Shown here: piece by piece, positions 27,399-36,057 of the stretch | Layout: each line of letters begins with the position of its first letter | Numbering within the stretch: position 1 is the first letter of the stretch | Assembly (NCBI RefSeq): GCF_013407165.1 | Contig: NZ_CP026994.1 | Span: forward strand, 558,001-622,000 | Origin: Nitrosopumilus oxyclinae | Lineage (GTDB): Archaea; Thermoproteota; Nitrososphaeria; Nitrososphaerales; Nitrosopumilaceae | Length of the DNA: 64,000 nt | Direction: 5' to 3' | Translations under genes and position numbers: made by a program | Notes under the pieces: generated by a model | Told to the model about the DNA's origin: nothing | Seen by the model: only the letters and a program-made list of their open reading frames with translations | Database searches by the model: none

Positions 27399-27584
27399 TT
27401 TGTTCTGTAAGGGATAGTTATTTCCAGTATAATAAACAAAATGAATGTAGCCTGAATTTCATATATCTCTACATCAATCAGATGCACTGTACATGTGATG
27501 TGTTTTAGAATTTTATCTTTTTTGATGAGATGTTTTTCAGTGTATTTGAGTTGGTTTAAAAGAATGCGTTTCTAAAATGATGTA

Positions 27585-28403
27585 TTGGCTGATAAGTCTG
27601 CTCAAGATATTGCAAAAAAAGGTGTCAAGAATTTACTTTCCCCAAAAACACCTAGTATTGTAGATATGCTAATGGGGAGAGGAACTGAAACAATTGTTGA
27701 TTCTGAAACTCTTGCTGAAGAAGTTCAAAAACGTGTATCTCAATCACTAAAAGGTAATTCTACTTATTCTACTGTTACTGAAGAATCTGAACAGTTTTTG
27801 AGAAAAAGAGTGTTACAAAGTATGCCTATGGCAATATTGTTTATTGATTTAGTTGGTTCAACATCAATGATCTTAAATTTACCAAAGGAAAAACTTGCAA
27901 CCATTTTCACTACTTTCTCTCAAGAGATGGCATATGTGATTAAACGCCATGATGGATTTGTATTGAAATTTGTAGGTGATGCAGTAATTGGTTACTTTGT
28001 TGCCGAAGAATTATCTGTATCTGTTGCAAGTCGGGCAGTTACATGTGCAGAATCGATGCTTAAAATAATCAAAGTTGGAATTAATCCAATTCTAAAAAAT
28101 AATGATTTACCTGAATTGAATGTAAAAATTGGAATTGATTTTGGAGAGAACACTATTGTAAGATATGGTGATGACTTGCAAGAAGCACATGTTGATATTT
28201 TAGGCGCTTCAGTTAGCATGGCAGCTAAAATTCAGAACTTGGCTGAAACTGATCAAATATTGGTAGGATATGATATTTATGAAAAAATACATCCTTCAAT
28301 TCAAGAATATTTTGTACATTTGGATTTGGATAAATCTCAATGGAAATACAAATCTGCAAAAACTGGAAAAATCTATCCAGTTTATGCCTATATCGGAAAA
28401 TAA
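27585..28403 (+). CDS. Class III nucleotide cyclase-domain protein (soluble)
   Basis: A 272-residue protein: an N-terminal region of about 75 residues without a known domain, then a class III adenylate/guanylate cyclase catalytic domain. The two metal-binding aspartates are D88 (FIDLVGST) and D132 (KFVGDAV), and a base-specifying Lys (K128) is present, as in adenylate cyclases. The transition-state Asn is Ser here (ASVSMAAK) and the Arg is Lys, so activity may be weak. It is a paralogue of 42056-42856, which keeps the Asn. TTG start. No phosphodiesterase is adjacent to this copy. Confidence 0.82.
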   Translation: MADKSAQDIAKKGVKNLLSPKTPSIVDMLMGRGTETIVDSETLAEEVQKRVSQSLKGNSTYSTVTEESEQFLRKRVLQSMPMAILFIDLVGSTSMILNLPKEKLATIFTTFSQEMAYVIKRHDGFVLKFVGDAVIGYFVAEELSVSVASRAVTCAESMLKIIKVGINPILKNNDLPELNVKIGIDFGENTIVRYGDDLQEAHVDILGASVSMAAKIQNLAETDQILVGYDIYEKIHPSIQEYFVHLDLDKSQWKYKSAKTGKIYPVYAYIGK

Positions 28404-28571
28404 TTGTGAAAAAATTATTATTTTTTAATTTACTATCTGCTAGTTTTAAACAAATCTGGGTGTTTTGCGCTTTTCACTAAATTTCAATCTTCATCCTCTC
28501 TATCTCTGAACAATTTTCTTTTCCTTTTCTTTGGTGTAGTCATTTTATGTAGTTCAATCCTATCATCAGTA

Positions 28572-28730
28572 TCACGTGTTAATCATAATCATTGCAGTGT
28601 ATTGAATTACATTATTTGATAACACTGCTGTGGATAGTTTGATGTCTTTAACATCTCTGTCTTGTACACATTCATTGATCAAATTATCTAATTCTGATTT
28701 ATTTTGAGATTGTATAATTTCAACTTTCAA
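28572..28730 (-). CDS. Cse60-like small protein (52 aa), TTG start
   Basis: A 52-residue protein starting MKVEIIQSQNKSELDNLINE and ending with a strand (VIQYTAMIMINT). The order strand, helix, IKLSTAVL strand, then a final hydrophobic strand resembles the small Cse60-type family (MKVKVF ... INEFL ... DIKYS ... YSAMIIY). Start is TTG at 28730 with ggtg upstream. The next gene on this strand (28744-28935) ends 13 bp before it, so the two likely form an operon. Confidence 0.5.
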   Translation of the reverse strand: MKVEIIQSQNKSELDNLINECVQDRDVKDIKLSTAVLSNNVIQYTAMIMINT

Positions 28731-28743
28731 TTATGCACACCTA

Positions 28744-28935
28744 TCATTTGTATTCGTCCAGAATACTGTTTCTAAATTGAGGTTTGTTGGTTCTTACATA
28801 ATCTTTGATAACTGCTATTGTTGTAGCAAGCGAATTTTTTACATTAGTTAAAGTTTGATGTGTTTCAGGACTAATTGCAAACCACGGACCTATGTATGCA
28901 TTTGTAAATGTTTTGTCATTATCGATTTGTTTCAT
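28744..28935 (-). CDS. Hypothetical protein (63 aa)
   Basis: A 63-residue soluble protein with no cysteines and no membrane segment. It has a helix-forming centre (HQTLTNVKNSLATTIAVIKDYV) and a basic-acidic end. ATG start at 28935. It is probably co-transcribed with the Cse60-like gene that starts 13 bp after its stop. I do not recognise a family. Confidence 0.45.
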   Translation of the reverse strand: MKQIDNDKTFTNAYIGPWFAISPETHQTLTNVKNSLATTIAVIKDYVRTNKPQFRNSILDEYK

Positions 28936-29225
28936 GATCTTTTATCTTATTTTGATTAATAACTTGCAAAGAAATTATCTTAATCTATTACAAAGTAAAC
29001 AAGATGACTTCATCCACAATAAGGTTAACTATACAGAACTTTAAATAGCAAAAATCACACGGTGACTAATAATTGTTATAGATTTTCTGATATTCTCAAC
29101 TATTTGCATGCCTCTAGATTTTGATAGTTTGATGTTTTAATTTACAAATTATGTTCTTTTTTATTTTTAAAATGTATCTGTTTTTTAATGAATAGCTTTT
29201 ATTCAAGCAGTGATTAATCAACATA
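28936..29225. other. A/T-rich intergenic region of 290 bp
   Basis: Separates divergent genes at 28935 (minus) and 29226 (plus). It holds T-rich and A-rich runs and only frames under 15 codons. I see no RNA gene and no copy of the 20-bp element. Confidence 0.5.
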
Positions 29226-29954
29226 TTGAATAAATCAATACTATTAATTCCATTTTTGTTATTGCTGTTTGTAGGTGTATCTTTTACCTATGCAGAAACT
29301 ATTCTTCCAGATTGGATAAAAAATATCGCCCTTTGGTATGGCCAGGGTATTGTTTCTGAGCAAGAATACATTGACTCTATCAAATTTTTGATTAATAATA
29401 AAATCATATTTTTAGATGTAGATGAAAAAAATATCCTACTTGATCCTAGTATAACCTCAACTGATGTAATAGTTACAAAACCTAGAATAAACCAATGTTC
29501 AGTGTTATATCAGTCATACAAAAATATTGGAAGTGCACAGTTCGTATCAAAATATGCTCATGTAAATTTCATCAATACTTGTGTGAAACTTTACCAAGAT
29601 CCAATTTGGAAATATCAAGGTGATGACAGAGTTGATAAACTGCATGAAAAATTTCTAGAGTTTGATACTAAATCAAAGATTGGAAAACCCAAGATATCTT
29701 TTGAACCTAGTGTGAAAATTTTATCTACTACTGATATTGGTCAAGGAAAATTTGATGTGAAATTCAATATTTGTGCAGGTGATAAAGCCATTGACAAAGC
29801 CAAAGTTTTGGTACAGTCTAAAATAGAATCAATTCAAGTTGGTTCAAACAAAGATATCCCACAAAATGTGTGTAGAACCTATGTGACCCAAATACATGCA
29901 AACAATGTTGCAAATATACAAATTACAATTTTAGAACAAGTTTTAGTGAATTGA
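29226..29954 (+). CDS. Secreted protein with diverged family A domain
   Basis: A 242-residue exported protein. Signal peptide is residues 1 to about 22 (ends SFTYAE). Next comes a short helical domain common in thaumarchaeal exported proteins (ILPDWIKNIALWYGQGIVSE ... FLINNKII, about 24-60). The C-terminal part (about 160-240) is a worn version of the repeat found in 10858, 12221, 30250 and 37178: FDVKFNICAG, then VQSKIESIQVG, NVCRTYVTQI and a final strand, keeping both cysteines but no coiled coil. TTG start. It opens the 29-41 kb cell-surface region. Confidence 0.55.
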   Translation: MNKSILLIPFLLLLFVGVSFTYAETILPDWIKNIALWYGQGIVSEQEYIDSIKFLINNKIIFLDVDEKNILLDPSITSTDVIVTKPRINQCSVLYQSYKNIGSAQFVSKYAHVNFINTCVKLYQDPIWKYQGDDRVDKLHEKFLEFDTKSKIGKPKISFEPSVKILSTTDIGQGKFDVKFNICAGDKAIDKAKVLVQSKIESIQVGSNKDIPQNVCRTYVTQIHANNVANIQITILEQVLVN

Positions 29955-29970
29955 TTAGTATTTTTTAGAT

Positions 29971-29990
29971 TTGATTTCATTCAGAATAAA
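29971..29990 (+). promoter_or_regulatory. 20-bp repeated palindromic element, copy 6
   Basis: TTGATTTCATTCAGAATAAA, followed by GTCAACTAG. It ends 75 bp before the ATG at 30066, nearly the same distance as copy 14040 before 14134. A TATA-like gattaaataac at 30034-30044 is centred about -27. Confidence 0.55.
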
Positions 29991-30065
29991 GTCAACTAGT
30001 TATTCAGTTCCTAACTCCTGACAACTCTCATGTGATTAAATAACTACTTTCTACTTTCTACATTC

Positions 30066-30221
30066 ATGAAACAAATTACACTACGATCCCAAAGCCCACC
30101 AACTAAATTAGTTGAAAGTGACACTCAAAATGCTCTTACAACTAATCCTTCTGTAGATTGGACTGATTTTGCAGGATTGTCGTGGATATTTCTAGATCAT
30201 TCGTTTGAAGATTACACTTAA
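30066..30221 (+). CDS. Small orphan protein (51 aa)
   Basis: A 51-residue frame starting MKQITLRSQSPPTK and ending with a tryptophan-rich acidic part (DWTDFAGLSWIFLDHSFEDY). No known family. It is supported by a leaderless-type promoter and by the 20-bp element upstream. It may be a regulated microprotein or a leader peptide for the secreted protein at 30250. Confidence 0.4.
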   Translation: MKQITLRSQSPPTKLVESDTQNALTTNPSVDWTDFAGLSWIFLDHSFEDYT

Positions 30222-30232
30222 CAAACTAAGAT

Positions 30233-30239
30233 GAGGTGA
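30233..30239 (+). promoter_or_regulatory. Shine-Dalgarno sequence of 30250 gene
   Basis: gaggtga matches the anti-SD of archaeal 16S rRNA and lies 10 bp before the ATG at 30250. Its presence argues that this gene is translated from an internal position of a longer transcript, perhaps with 30066. Confidence 0.55.
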
Positions 30240-30249
30240 AAAGAAAAAA

Positions 30250-30834
30250 ATGAACAAAAAAACAACTACGCTAACTATAACTACAATTACTTTGGCTACA
30301 ATTCTTCTTACATCTGGATTTGGTCTTAGTTCTGTACATGCACAATTGAGTAAAAATAATACAACTGAAATCAAATTAGTAACTTCGTCCTCCTTGGGTA
30401 ATCACAGTGTTATCTTCCAAGTTTGTGCAAATGATTATACTATGAGGGCTCCAGAAGTGATACTCACATCTGATAGTCAAGTAAAGTCAGTTAAACTAAA
30501 CAAGGAAATTGCAGCAAATACATGCAAAGTTACTTCAACTACCATCAAAGCATTTGATAAAAATTCAATTCAGCTAAAGAAAGTTGATAAATCTAAAATC
30601 AATTTGATGATTAGTGATGCAGAAAAGAGATTGACCAACATCAAATCTAAAATCTCTGACAAAAACACTCAACTTGAGGAAGCATATATGGCATTCCAAA
30701 GTCTAAGTTCTTCTGCAAAACCGGCCAACATGAAAAAGATTAATGATGTTACGGCTGAATTGGTTGACCTAAGAAAGGATCTTCAAGATGCTAGAACAGA
30801 ATATTACCGACTGTTGTATGTACTTAGAGGATAA
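30250..30834 (+). CDS. Secreted single-repeat cysteine/coiled-coil protein (family A)
   Basis: A 194-residue exported protein with signal peptide (1 to about 34, ending VHAQ). It has one copy of the family domain: VIFQVCANDYTMRAPEVILT, SDSQVKSVKL, AANTCKVTSTTIKAF, then a coiled coil (about 115-190) with heptad-like spacing. It is the minimal form of the two-repeat proteins at 10858, 12221 and 37178. A strong SD precedes it. A T-run (cctctttttttct) right after the stop may end transcription before the S-layer gene. Confidence 0.65.
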   Translation: MNKKTTTLTITTITLATILLTSGFGLSSVHAQLSKNNTTEIKLVTSSSLGNHSVIFQVCANDYTMRAPEVILTSDSQVKSVKLNKEIAANTCKVTSTTIKAFDKNSIQLKKVDKSKINLMISDAEKRLTNIKSKISDKNTQLEEAYMAFQSLSSSAKPANMKKINDVTAELVDLRKDLQDARTEYYRLLYVLRG

Positions 30835-30835
30835 T

Positions 30836-30849
30836 CCTCTTTTTTTCTT
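30836..30849 (+). terminator. Oligo-T terminator
   Basis: T-rich run directly after the stop of 30250-30834 and before the S-layer promoter. Archaeal terminators are typically such T tracts. Confidence 0.4.
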
Positions 30850-30880
30850 ATGTTTCATTCACAATGCTTTCATACTATGA

Positions 30881-30892
30881 AAATAAATAATA
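30881..30892 (+). promoter_or_regulatory. TATA box of S-layer gene
   Basis: aaataaataata is centred about 25 bp before the ATG at 30911, as expected for a leaderless, strong archaeal promoter. Confidence 0.4.
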
Positions 30893-30910
30893 TTCAATTC
30901 AATAATTAAA

Positions 30911-33900
30911 ATGATAACTACTAAACCTCTCTCTGCAATTGTTTTGTCTCTTCTAATTCTTACTGGCAGTATGTCATTAGGAGGTTTTTCTAATGTTGAA
31001 GCTCAAACATCTAACCTTTTTGTTTCTGCAGATAGTTCTGTGTTTAATAACAAAATTTCAGGCCCTCAAGTTGTTCAAGTCGTTATTCGTGATCAAAACA
31101 TCAGTAATACTGGTGAAGGAAAGGGTGAACCTGATGTAACAGTAAATGGAAAAGATTTGCGTATGGTTCAATCTACTGATGGAAATTGGTATGGTTATTT
31201 CTCTGACAGAAAACAGGCTCAAATAGCTGATAGTACAGTTGGTCTAACTGGTAAAGGACTTGACTTTGGTACATTTTGTTCACGGAATACTTCAATTTTG
31301 GGCGTATCTGTTTCAGAAACTGATGGAATTGCAATTCCTATCAATGGGGCTACTGTCGGTGGAGAAAACGGCAAAAATCCACCAAATCAAATATCTCAAG
31401 ATTGTTCATTGAGTTTACCATATTCTAAAAAAACGATTAATGTTGTAAGACAAGCAAAAGAGATGAATCCTGGAAATACTAAAGTAAATCTTGGACAAAT
31501 TGGCATCTCATCAAAAGATCTTTGGCCTTTTATCCAACTGTATGATTTTTCTAAAGGTAGTAATGTTATAGTCCAATACAATAAAGGAGGAGGGGCTCAA
31601 CAAACAACTCTAACGTTTGATTCTGCAGAAAAATCAATCACACATGAGTTAGACAGAACTTCTTATCCTAGATCATCTGATGTTAATTTAAAAATTAAGG
31701 ATCTTTCTTTAAACATTGATCCTACCTCTGTTGATTCTTGGTCATTTGGAACTTCTCCAACTAGTCCTTCTACTTTCTACATGCTATATGGAGAGTCTGG
31801 AAATTCAAACTCTGATGGAACTGCAGGTGCTGTAAATCTTATTCCAAATCTTACTTCTATGATGTTCAAAGACAATGGCATTCTTAAGATAAATCCAAAT
31901 GTCCAAGGACAATCAAATGTACTTACAATCAAAGATAACAGTCATTCTCAAACAAATGGTAATGGCGAAATAGATATTTCATTAATTTCTTCTAGTGCAG
32001 GCTCTATTGCAGCTGGCAAACAACCTGTAACGATTACTGAAACATCTCCAAACAGTGGAATCTTTACAACCTATGACCCAAATAATGATTCTGTTATAAT
32101 CACAACACAAAATGCTCAAAGAGGAACATCTGCTTCTATCGAATATAATAAAAAACCATTAACTCTTCTCATAGGATTTGGAAAAGCTAGTTTATCCCTT
32201 GATGAACAACTCAAAGGAACTGAGTGGAATTCAGGTGAAGAAATGCCGGTAATACTAATTGACTCTGATGCAAATAAAAATAATTTAGCAAAAGAAGACC
32301 TTGATCTTTTCAATCCTTCATACAAAGCAATTCCTGCATTAAGTACTGGAAATCCATATACTTTGGGGGAGAGCGGTACTGAAGCAAACAGTAAGGTTTC
32401 TGCATCCTTTTTAGATGGATTTGTTTTAAATCCCACCACTCCTGGATTATTCACTCTTTCAGGTACTAATTTAGGCACGACATCCACTGTAATGGTTGAA
32501 AAATTCAGCGATAGGGCAAGAATTGATCCTGTGAATAATTCTGATTCAGATGCTCTAGTTATTGATCTTAAAACAAATCTGAACAAACTTTATGCTTCAA
32601 TAAATAATCCATTTGATTCTACATCCAATTTTAGAGGGGTAAACATGTTTAATTTTGATTTACGTTCTCTTAACAACACTATCAATAATTTTGATATTTA
32701 CTTGCTAGTTGGAACGGGTTCTTCTCCTATTCTTGATTCTTCGGGAAACCCAACACCCAACATAACTGCAATTAAAATTGCATCTGATACATCTTTACAA
32801 AATCTAATTAATTTGAATTCTAATTTACAAGTAGCAGATCCTCAACTACTTCATTCTAATTTATTTTCAAGTTCATTTTCAGGAAATGAGCAAATAGGAT
32901 TAATGTTTTCATATTCAAAAATTCAAAAGATGGGAACCGAAACAAGACCTATTGTAGCTGACTTTTTCTCTTATGGGTTGATAAAAGATGGAAAACTAAA
33001 AACTGAAAGAATTGCAAATCAAATTGTCCGTGTAGAGGTAGAAGAATTATCTACAAATTCTGGAAAGTTTAGAGGAAGTCTTGAATATATCATGTTGAAT
33101 CAATTAAATATTTTTGATCCAAAAACATATGAAAAAATAATTCCAATTGATGATGAACCAATATTTCTAATGATTGATGAGCTAAAGGGAAATGATTCTC
33201 CAAGAATCAGTTATAATGACTTGGGTACTGATGGAGTCTTTACTGCAATTTCAGACCAACAAGAGGTTCTAGCTCACATGGGGCTTGTTGTGCTTTCTGT
33301 AAAAACATTCAAGCCTGGTGATACAGTAGGAGTCACTTTATCTGATAAAGATCTTAATACTAATTCTGATTTAATTGAAATCTATACCGTAGTAGATCCT
33401 TCAAAGTATCCAAATGATCCTGCAGTTGATACAGTAGGTCTTCCAAATTTAGGATTGACTGCTGACAATCAACCATATGGACGATTGTTGGCAATCACAT
33501 TTGATGATGAAACTTGGTTAAAATCATCTGTTTCTAAAAATGGAAAATCTTGCTCTCCTATTTCTGGAAGTGACGGATTGGCCTCAACTGGATTTACCTT
33601 AGTTGAAACTGGAGCAAAGACTGGTGAGTTTACTGGAAATTTTAAAATCCCCTCCCAATATTGTTCAAGAAATAGTGGTGGTACCATCAAGGTAACCACT
33701 GGAGTGGATATTGGTGCACGATATTATGACTTTAGAGGACTATCAAGTCAAGCTGCAATTACTAGTGCAAGTGCTGCAGTTGGTGCAACAAGTGGAAGTG
33801 TTCAACTTGATAGGACCAGTTATCCTGTTCCAGTAGGTTCTGTTGCTGACTTTTTTAATTCAGGAAAATCTACTTCTGATAGGCCAAACAGTTTATCGAT

Positions 33901-36025
33901 TTTCCCATTTCACTTGACTGCAATTACCAAAAATGGTGATCTTAAAGTAATTGATTCAGGCGAAGAGATTGGACCTAAAGACACAGTACTGTACGTTCGA
34001 ATCAATGACAATGACTATAATTTATCTCCAAATGGAGAAGACACAATCTCCCAAAATATTCCAGGAACTTCTAATGGACCAGTCAAAGTAATTGTAACAA
34101 GGGGAAGCTCTAGTTTACTGTTGGCCACAGCTGGTGGTGAGGATGCAAATTCTGGAGTGATTACAACTGGAAAGACTACAAAAAGTGGTGTTACTCGTGA
34201 ACTTGGACCTATAACTGAAACTTCTCCTAGTTCTGGTCTTTTCCAATTTAGTTTACCAATTAGATACGTTGATGGACCTTCATCCCTCAAATGTCCTGTT
34301 ACTCCTGATTCTGGATTTACAAAGTTGGACAAAACAAAATCTGGGGTTTTATCCAGATTTGATGTGTCTCCACCTACAGGCAATTACTGTATCTTGCAAG
34401 GAGATGTGATTACAGTAGAATACTCTGATCAAACAGATGCATCGGGTTCTCAGAGAACTGTAACCGGTTCAGCAGCATTCGATCTTAGAATAGGCTCATT
34501 GCAATCTGATACCACTTCTTATGTTATTGGACGTGACGCAATAATTACATTAGTTGATCCTGATCTAAATTTTGATTCCAAAAAAGCAGAAACACACTCA
34601 CTTGATATTTTAGAATGGAATTCAGGTAATGTAAAGACTACAATGGGAAAGATGGGTGGCGCTGCTACAAAGAATGGACTAGTATTTGACTCACAACCCT
34701 TTGGATTGCGTGAAACTGGTGATTCTACTGGAATTTTCCAAACTGTTATTAAAATTCCATCTGAAATAAATGGAAAATCACTTGATAGGGGTGAGTCAAT
34801 TAAACTTACATACACTGATTGGGGAACCGCCGGCTCTGATTTTGTAGGAAAGAATGATCAAAAAATAGAAGCAAAATTTTTCACATCCAACTTTCAATCT
34901 TCAATCTCTTTAGATAAGAGAATCTATACCTGGACTGACAAAGTCTATGTTACAATTGTAGCTCCTGATCATAATTTTAATTCAAATAAAGTAGATGAGA
35001 TTGGTTCAAAATCTACAAATGAAATAAAAATTTCAAGTCGTGCAAACAAACTCACTCAATACAAACTTGTTGAAACTGGTGGTGATACTGGAATTTTTAC
35101 TGGAGAAGTAATACTAACTGGATTCAAACATGACGCTGATGGAAATTCAAGAACAGGAGACATTGATGGATTTGATACAAATCCTAGAACTCAACCAAAA
35201 ACTGGCGGAGGTCCAACAAACGGTTTCTTGGAAACTAAAAATGATGATGGACTTACTGTATCATTTCAATTCACAGACCGAGAAACATCTACTGCATCTG
35301 CATTGATTAGATGGAACATTGGAGATATTGAATGGGTTCAAGGTGCTTCATCTGCCAACGGAAATGGAATTATCAGAGTAGTTGATCCTGACATGAATCT
35401 CAATCCTGAAACTGTAAACACCTTTTTGATTGATGTGTGGTCTGATTCTGATCTTGGTGGAATTGATGTAACTGTAACTGAAACAGGCCCTGCCACAGGC
35501 ATCTTTGAAGGCTCTGTCACATTTTCTTCACGAGACCAATCATCTGGTCATAAATTACGAGTAAATGAAGGTGACTATGTTACTGCAAAATATGAAGACA
35601 ACACTTTACCAAAACCTTATTCGAGAACAGATGAACTTAAAATTACATCTAGTACTACTGTAGGTCCTGTAGTTCCTCCTATGGAGCGTGCACCTGTATC
35701 GAATCCGCGCGTTGTTGATTCTTTTGGAAATTCTATTAGTTTGATAAATGTGGATAATCAAGTTCAAATTTCTGCAAGTATAATTAACAATAATGTTGGA
35801 ACTCAACCATTTACTTATTTGGTCCAGATTCAGGATTCCTCAAATGCTGTAAATTCATTGTCTTGGATTACAGGAACTCTCTCAAAAGGACAAATACTGT
35901 CCCCCTCTGTATCTTGGATACCTGATGCTCCTGGAAAATATATTGCGACAATCTTTGTTTGGGATAATCTGAAAAACCCTGCAGCAATAAGTCCAACTGT
36001 TGATTTTGAAATCAATGTTTCATGA
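30911..36025 (+). CDS. Major S-layer protein (SlaA/Slp1-like)
   Basis: A 1704-residue exported protein, close in size to the known S-layer proteins of Nitrosopumilus. Signal peptide is 1 to about 32 (ends VEAQ). The mature protein is rich in Asp, Asn, Ser and Thr and has few cysteines. It is built of Ig-like repeats that share an ETG-x-x-TGIF end (at least six copies, about 32035-35510) and acidic loops such as DPDLNFDS, DNDYNLSP and DPDMNLNP, likely Ca2+ or other cation sites. Another repeated start is LDRTSYP or LDKRIYT. No C-terminal membrane anchor is seen, so anchoring may need a partner. The charged lattice has been proposed to concentrate ammonium at the cell surface. Confidence 0.85.
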   Translation: MITTKPLSAIVLSLLILTGSMSLGGFSNVEAQTSNLFVSADSSVFNNKISGPQVVQVVIRDQNISNTGEGKGEPDVTVNGKDLRMVQSTDGNWYGYFSDRKQAQIADSTVGLTGKGLDFGTFCSRNTSILGVSVSETDGIAIPINGATVGGENGKNPPNQISQDCSLSLPYSKKTINVVRQAKEMNPGNTKVNLGQIGISSKDLWPFIQLYDFSKGSNVIVQYNKGGGAQQTTLTFDSAEKSITHELDRTSYPRSSDVNLKIKDLSLNIDPTSVDSWSFGTSPTSPSTFYMLYGESGNSNSDGTAGAVNLIPNLTSMMFKDNGILKINPNVQGQSNVLTIKDNSHSQTNGNGEIDISLISSSAGSIAAGKQPVTITETSPNSGIFTTYDPNNDSVIITTQNAQRGTSASIEYNKKPLTLLIGFGKASLSLDEQLKGTEWNSGEEMPVILIDSDANKNNLAKEDLDLFNPSYKAIPALSTGNPYTLGESGTEANSKVSASFLDGFVLNPTTPGLFTLSGTNLGTTSTVMVEKFSDRARIDPVNNSDSDALVIDLKTNLNKLYASINNPFDSTSNFRGVNMFNFDLRSLNNTINNFDIYLLVGTGSSPILDSSGNPTPNITAIKIASDTSLQNLINLNSNLQVADPQLLHSNLFSSSFSGNEQIGLMFSYSKIQKMGTETRPIVADFFSYGLIKDGKLKTERIANQIVRVEVEELSTNSGKFRGSLEYIMLNQLNIFDPKTYEKIIPIDDEPIFLMIDELKGNDSPRISYNDLGTDGVFTAISDQQEVLAHMGLVVLSVKTFKPGDTVGVTLSDKDLNTNSDLIEIYTVVDPSKYPNDPAVDTVGLPNLGLTADNQPYGRLLAITFDDETWLKSSVSKNGKSCSPISGSDGLASTGFTLVETGAKTGEFTGNFKIPSQYCSRNSGGTIKVTTGVDIGARYYDFRGLSSQAAITSASAAVGATSGSVQLDRTSYPVPVGSVADFFNSGKSTSDRPNSLSIFPFHLTAITKNGDLKVIDSGEEIGPKDTVLYVRINDNDYNLSPNGEDTISQNIPGTSNGPVKVIVTRGSSSLLLATAGGEDANSGVITTGKTTKSGVTRELGPITETSPSSGLFQFSLPIRYVDGPSSLKCPVTPDSGFTKLDKTKSGVLSRFDVSPPTGNYCILQGDVITVEYSDQTDASGSQRTVTGSAAFDLRIGSLQSDTTSYVIGRDAIITLVDPDLNFDSKKAETHSLDILEWNSGNVKTTMGKMGGAATKNGLVFDSQPFGLRETGDSTGIFQTVIKIPSEINGKSLDRGESIKLTYTDWGTAGSDFVGKNDQKIEAKFFTSNFQSSISLDKRIYTWTDKVYVTIVAPDHNFNSNKVDEIGSKSTNEIKISSRANKLTQYKLVETGGDTGIFTGEVILTGFKHDADGNSRTGDIDGFDTNPRTQPKTGGGPTNGFLETKNDDGLTVSFQFTDRETSTASALIRWNIGDIEWVQGASSANGNGIIRVVDPDMNLNPETVNTFLIDVWSDSDLGGIDVTVTETGPATGIFEGSVTFSSRDQSSGHKLRVNEGDYVTAKYEDNTLPKPYSRTDELKITSSTTVGPVVPPMERAPVSNPRVVDSFGNSISLINVDNQVQISASIINNNVGTQPFTYLVQIQDSSNAVNSLSWITGTLSKGQILSPSVSWIPDAPGKYIATIFVWDNLKNPAAISPTVDFEINVS

Positions 36026-36057
36026 TCCTTTAATACCTGAGAATTCTATCTAACCCT

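Noticed and set aside
28484-28543. 19-codon minus-strand frame encoding a very basic then acidic peptide
   Set aside because: Too short to support as a gene without conservation data; mentioned only in a finding.
32116-32586. 156-codon minus-strand frame inside the S-layer gene
   Set aside because: Antisense shadow; the plus-strand frame has a signal peptide, repeats and full length.
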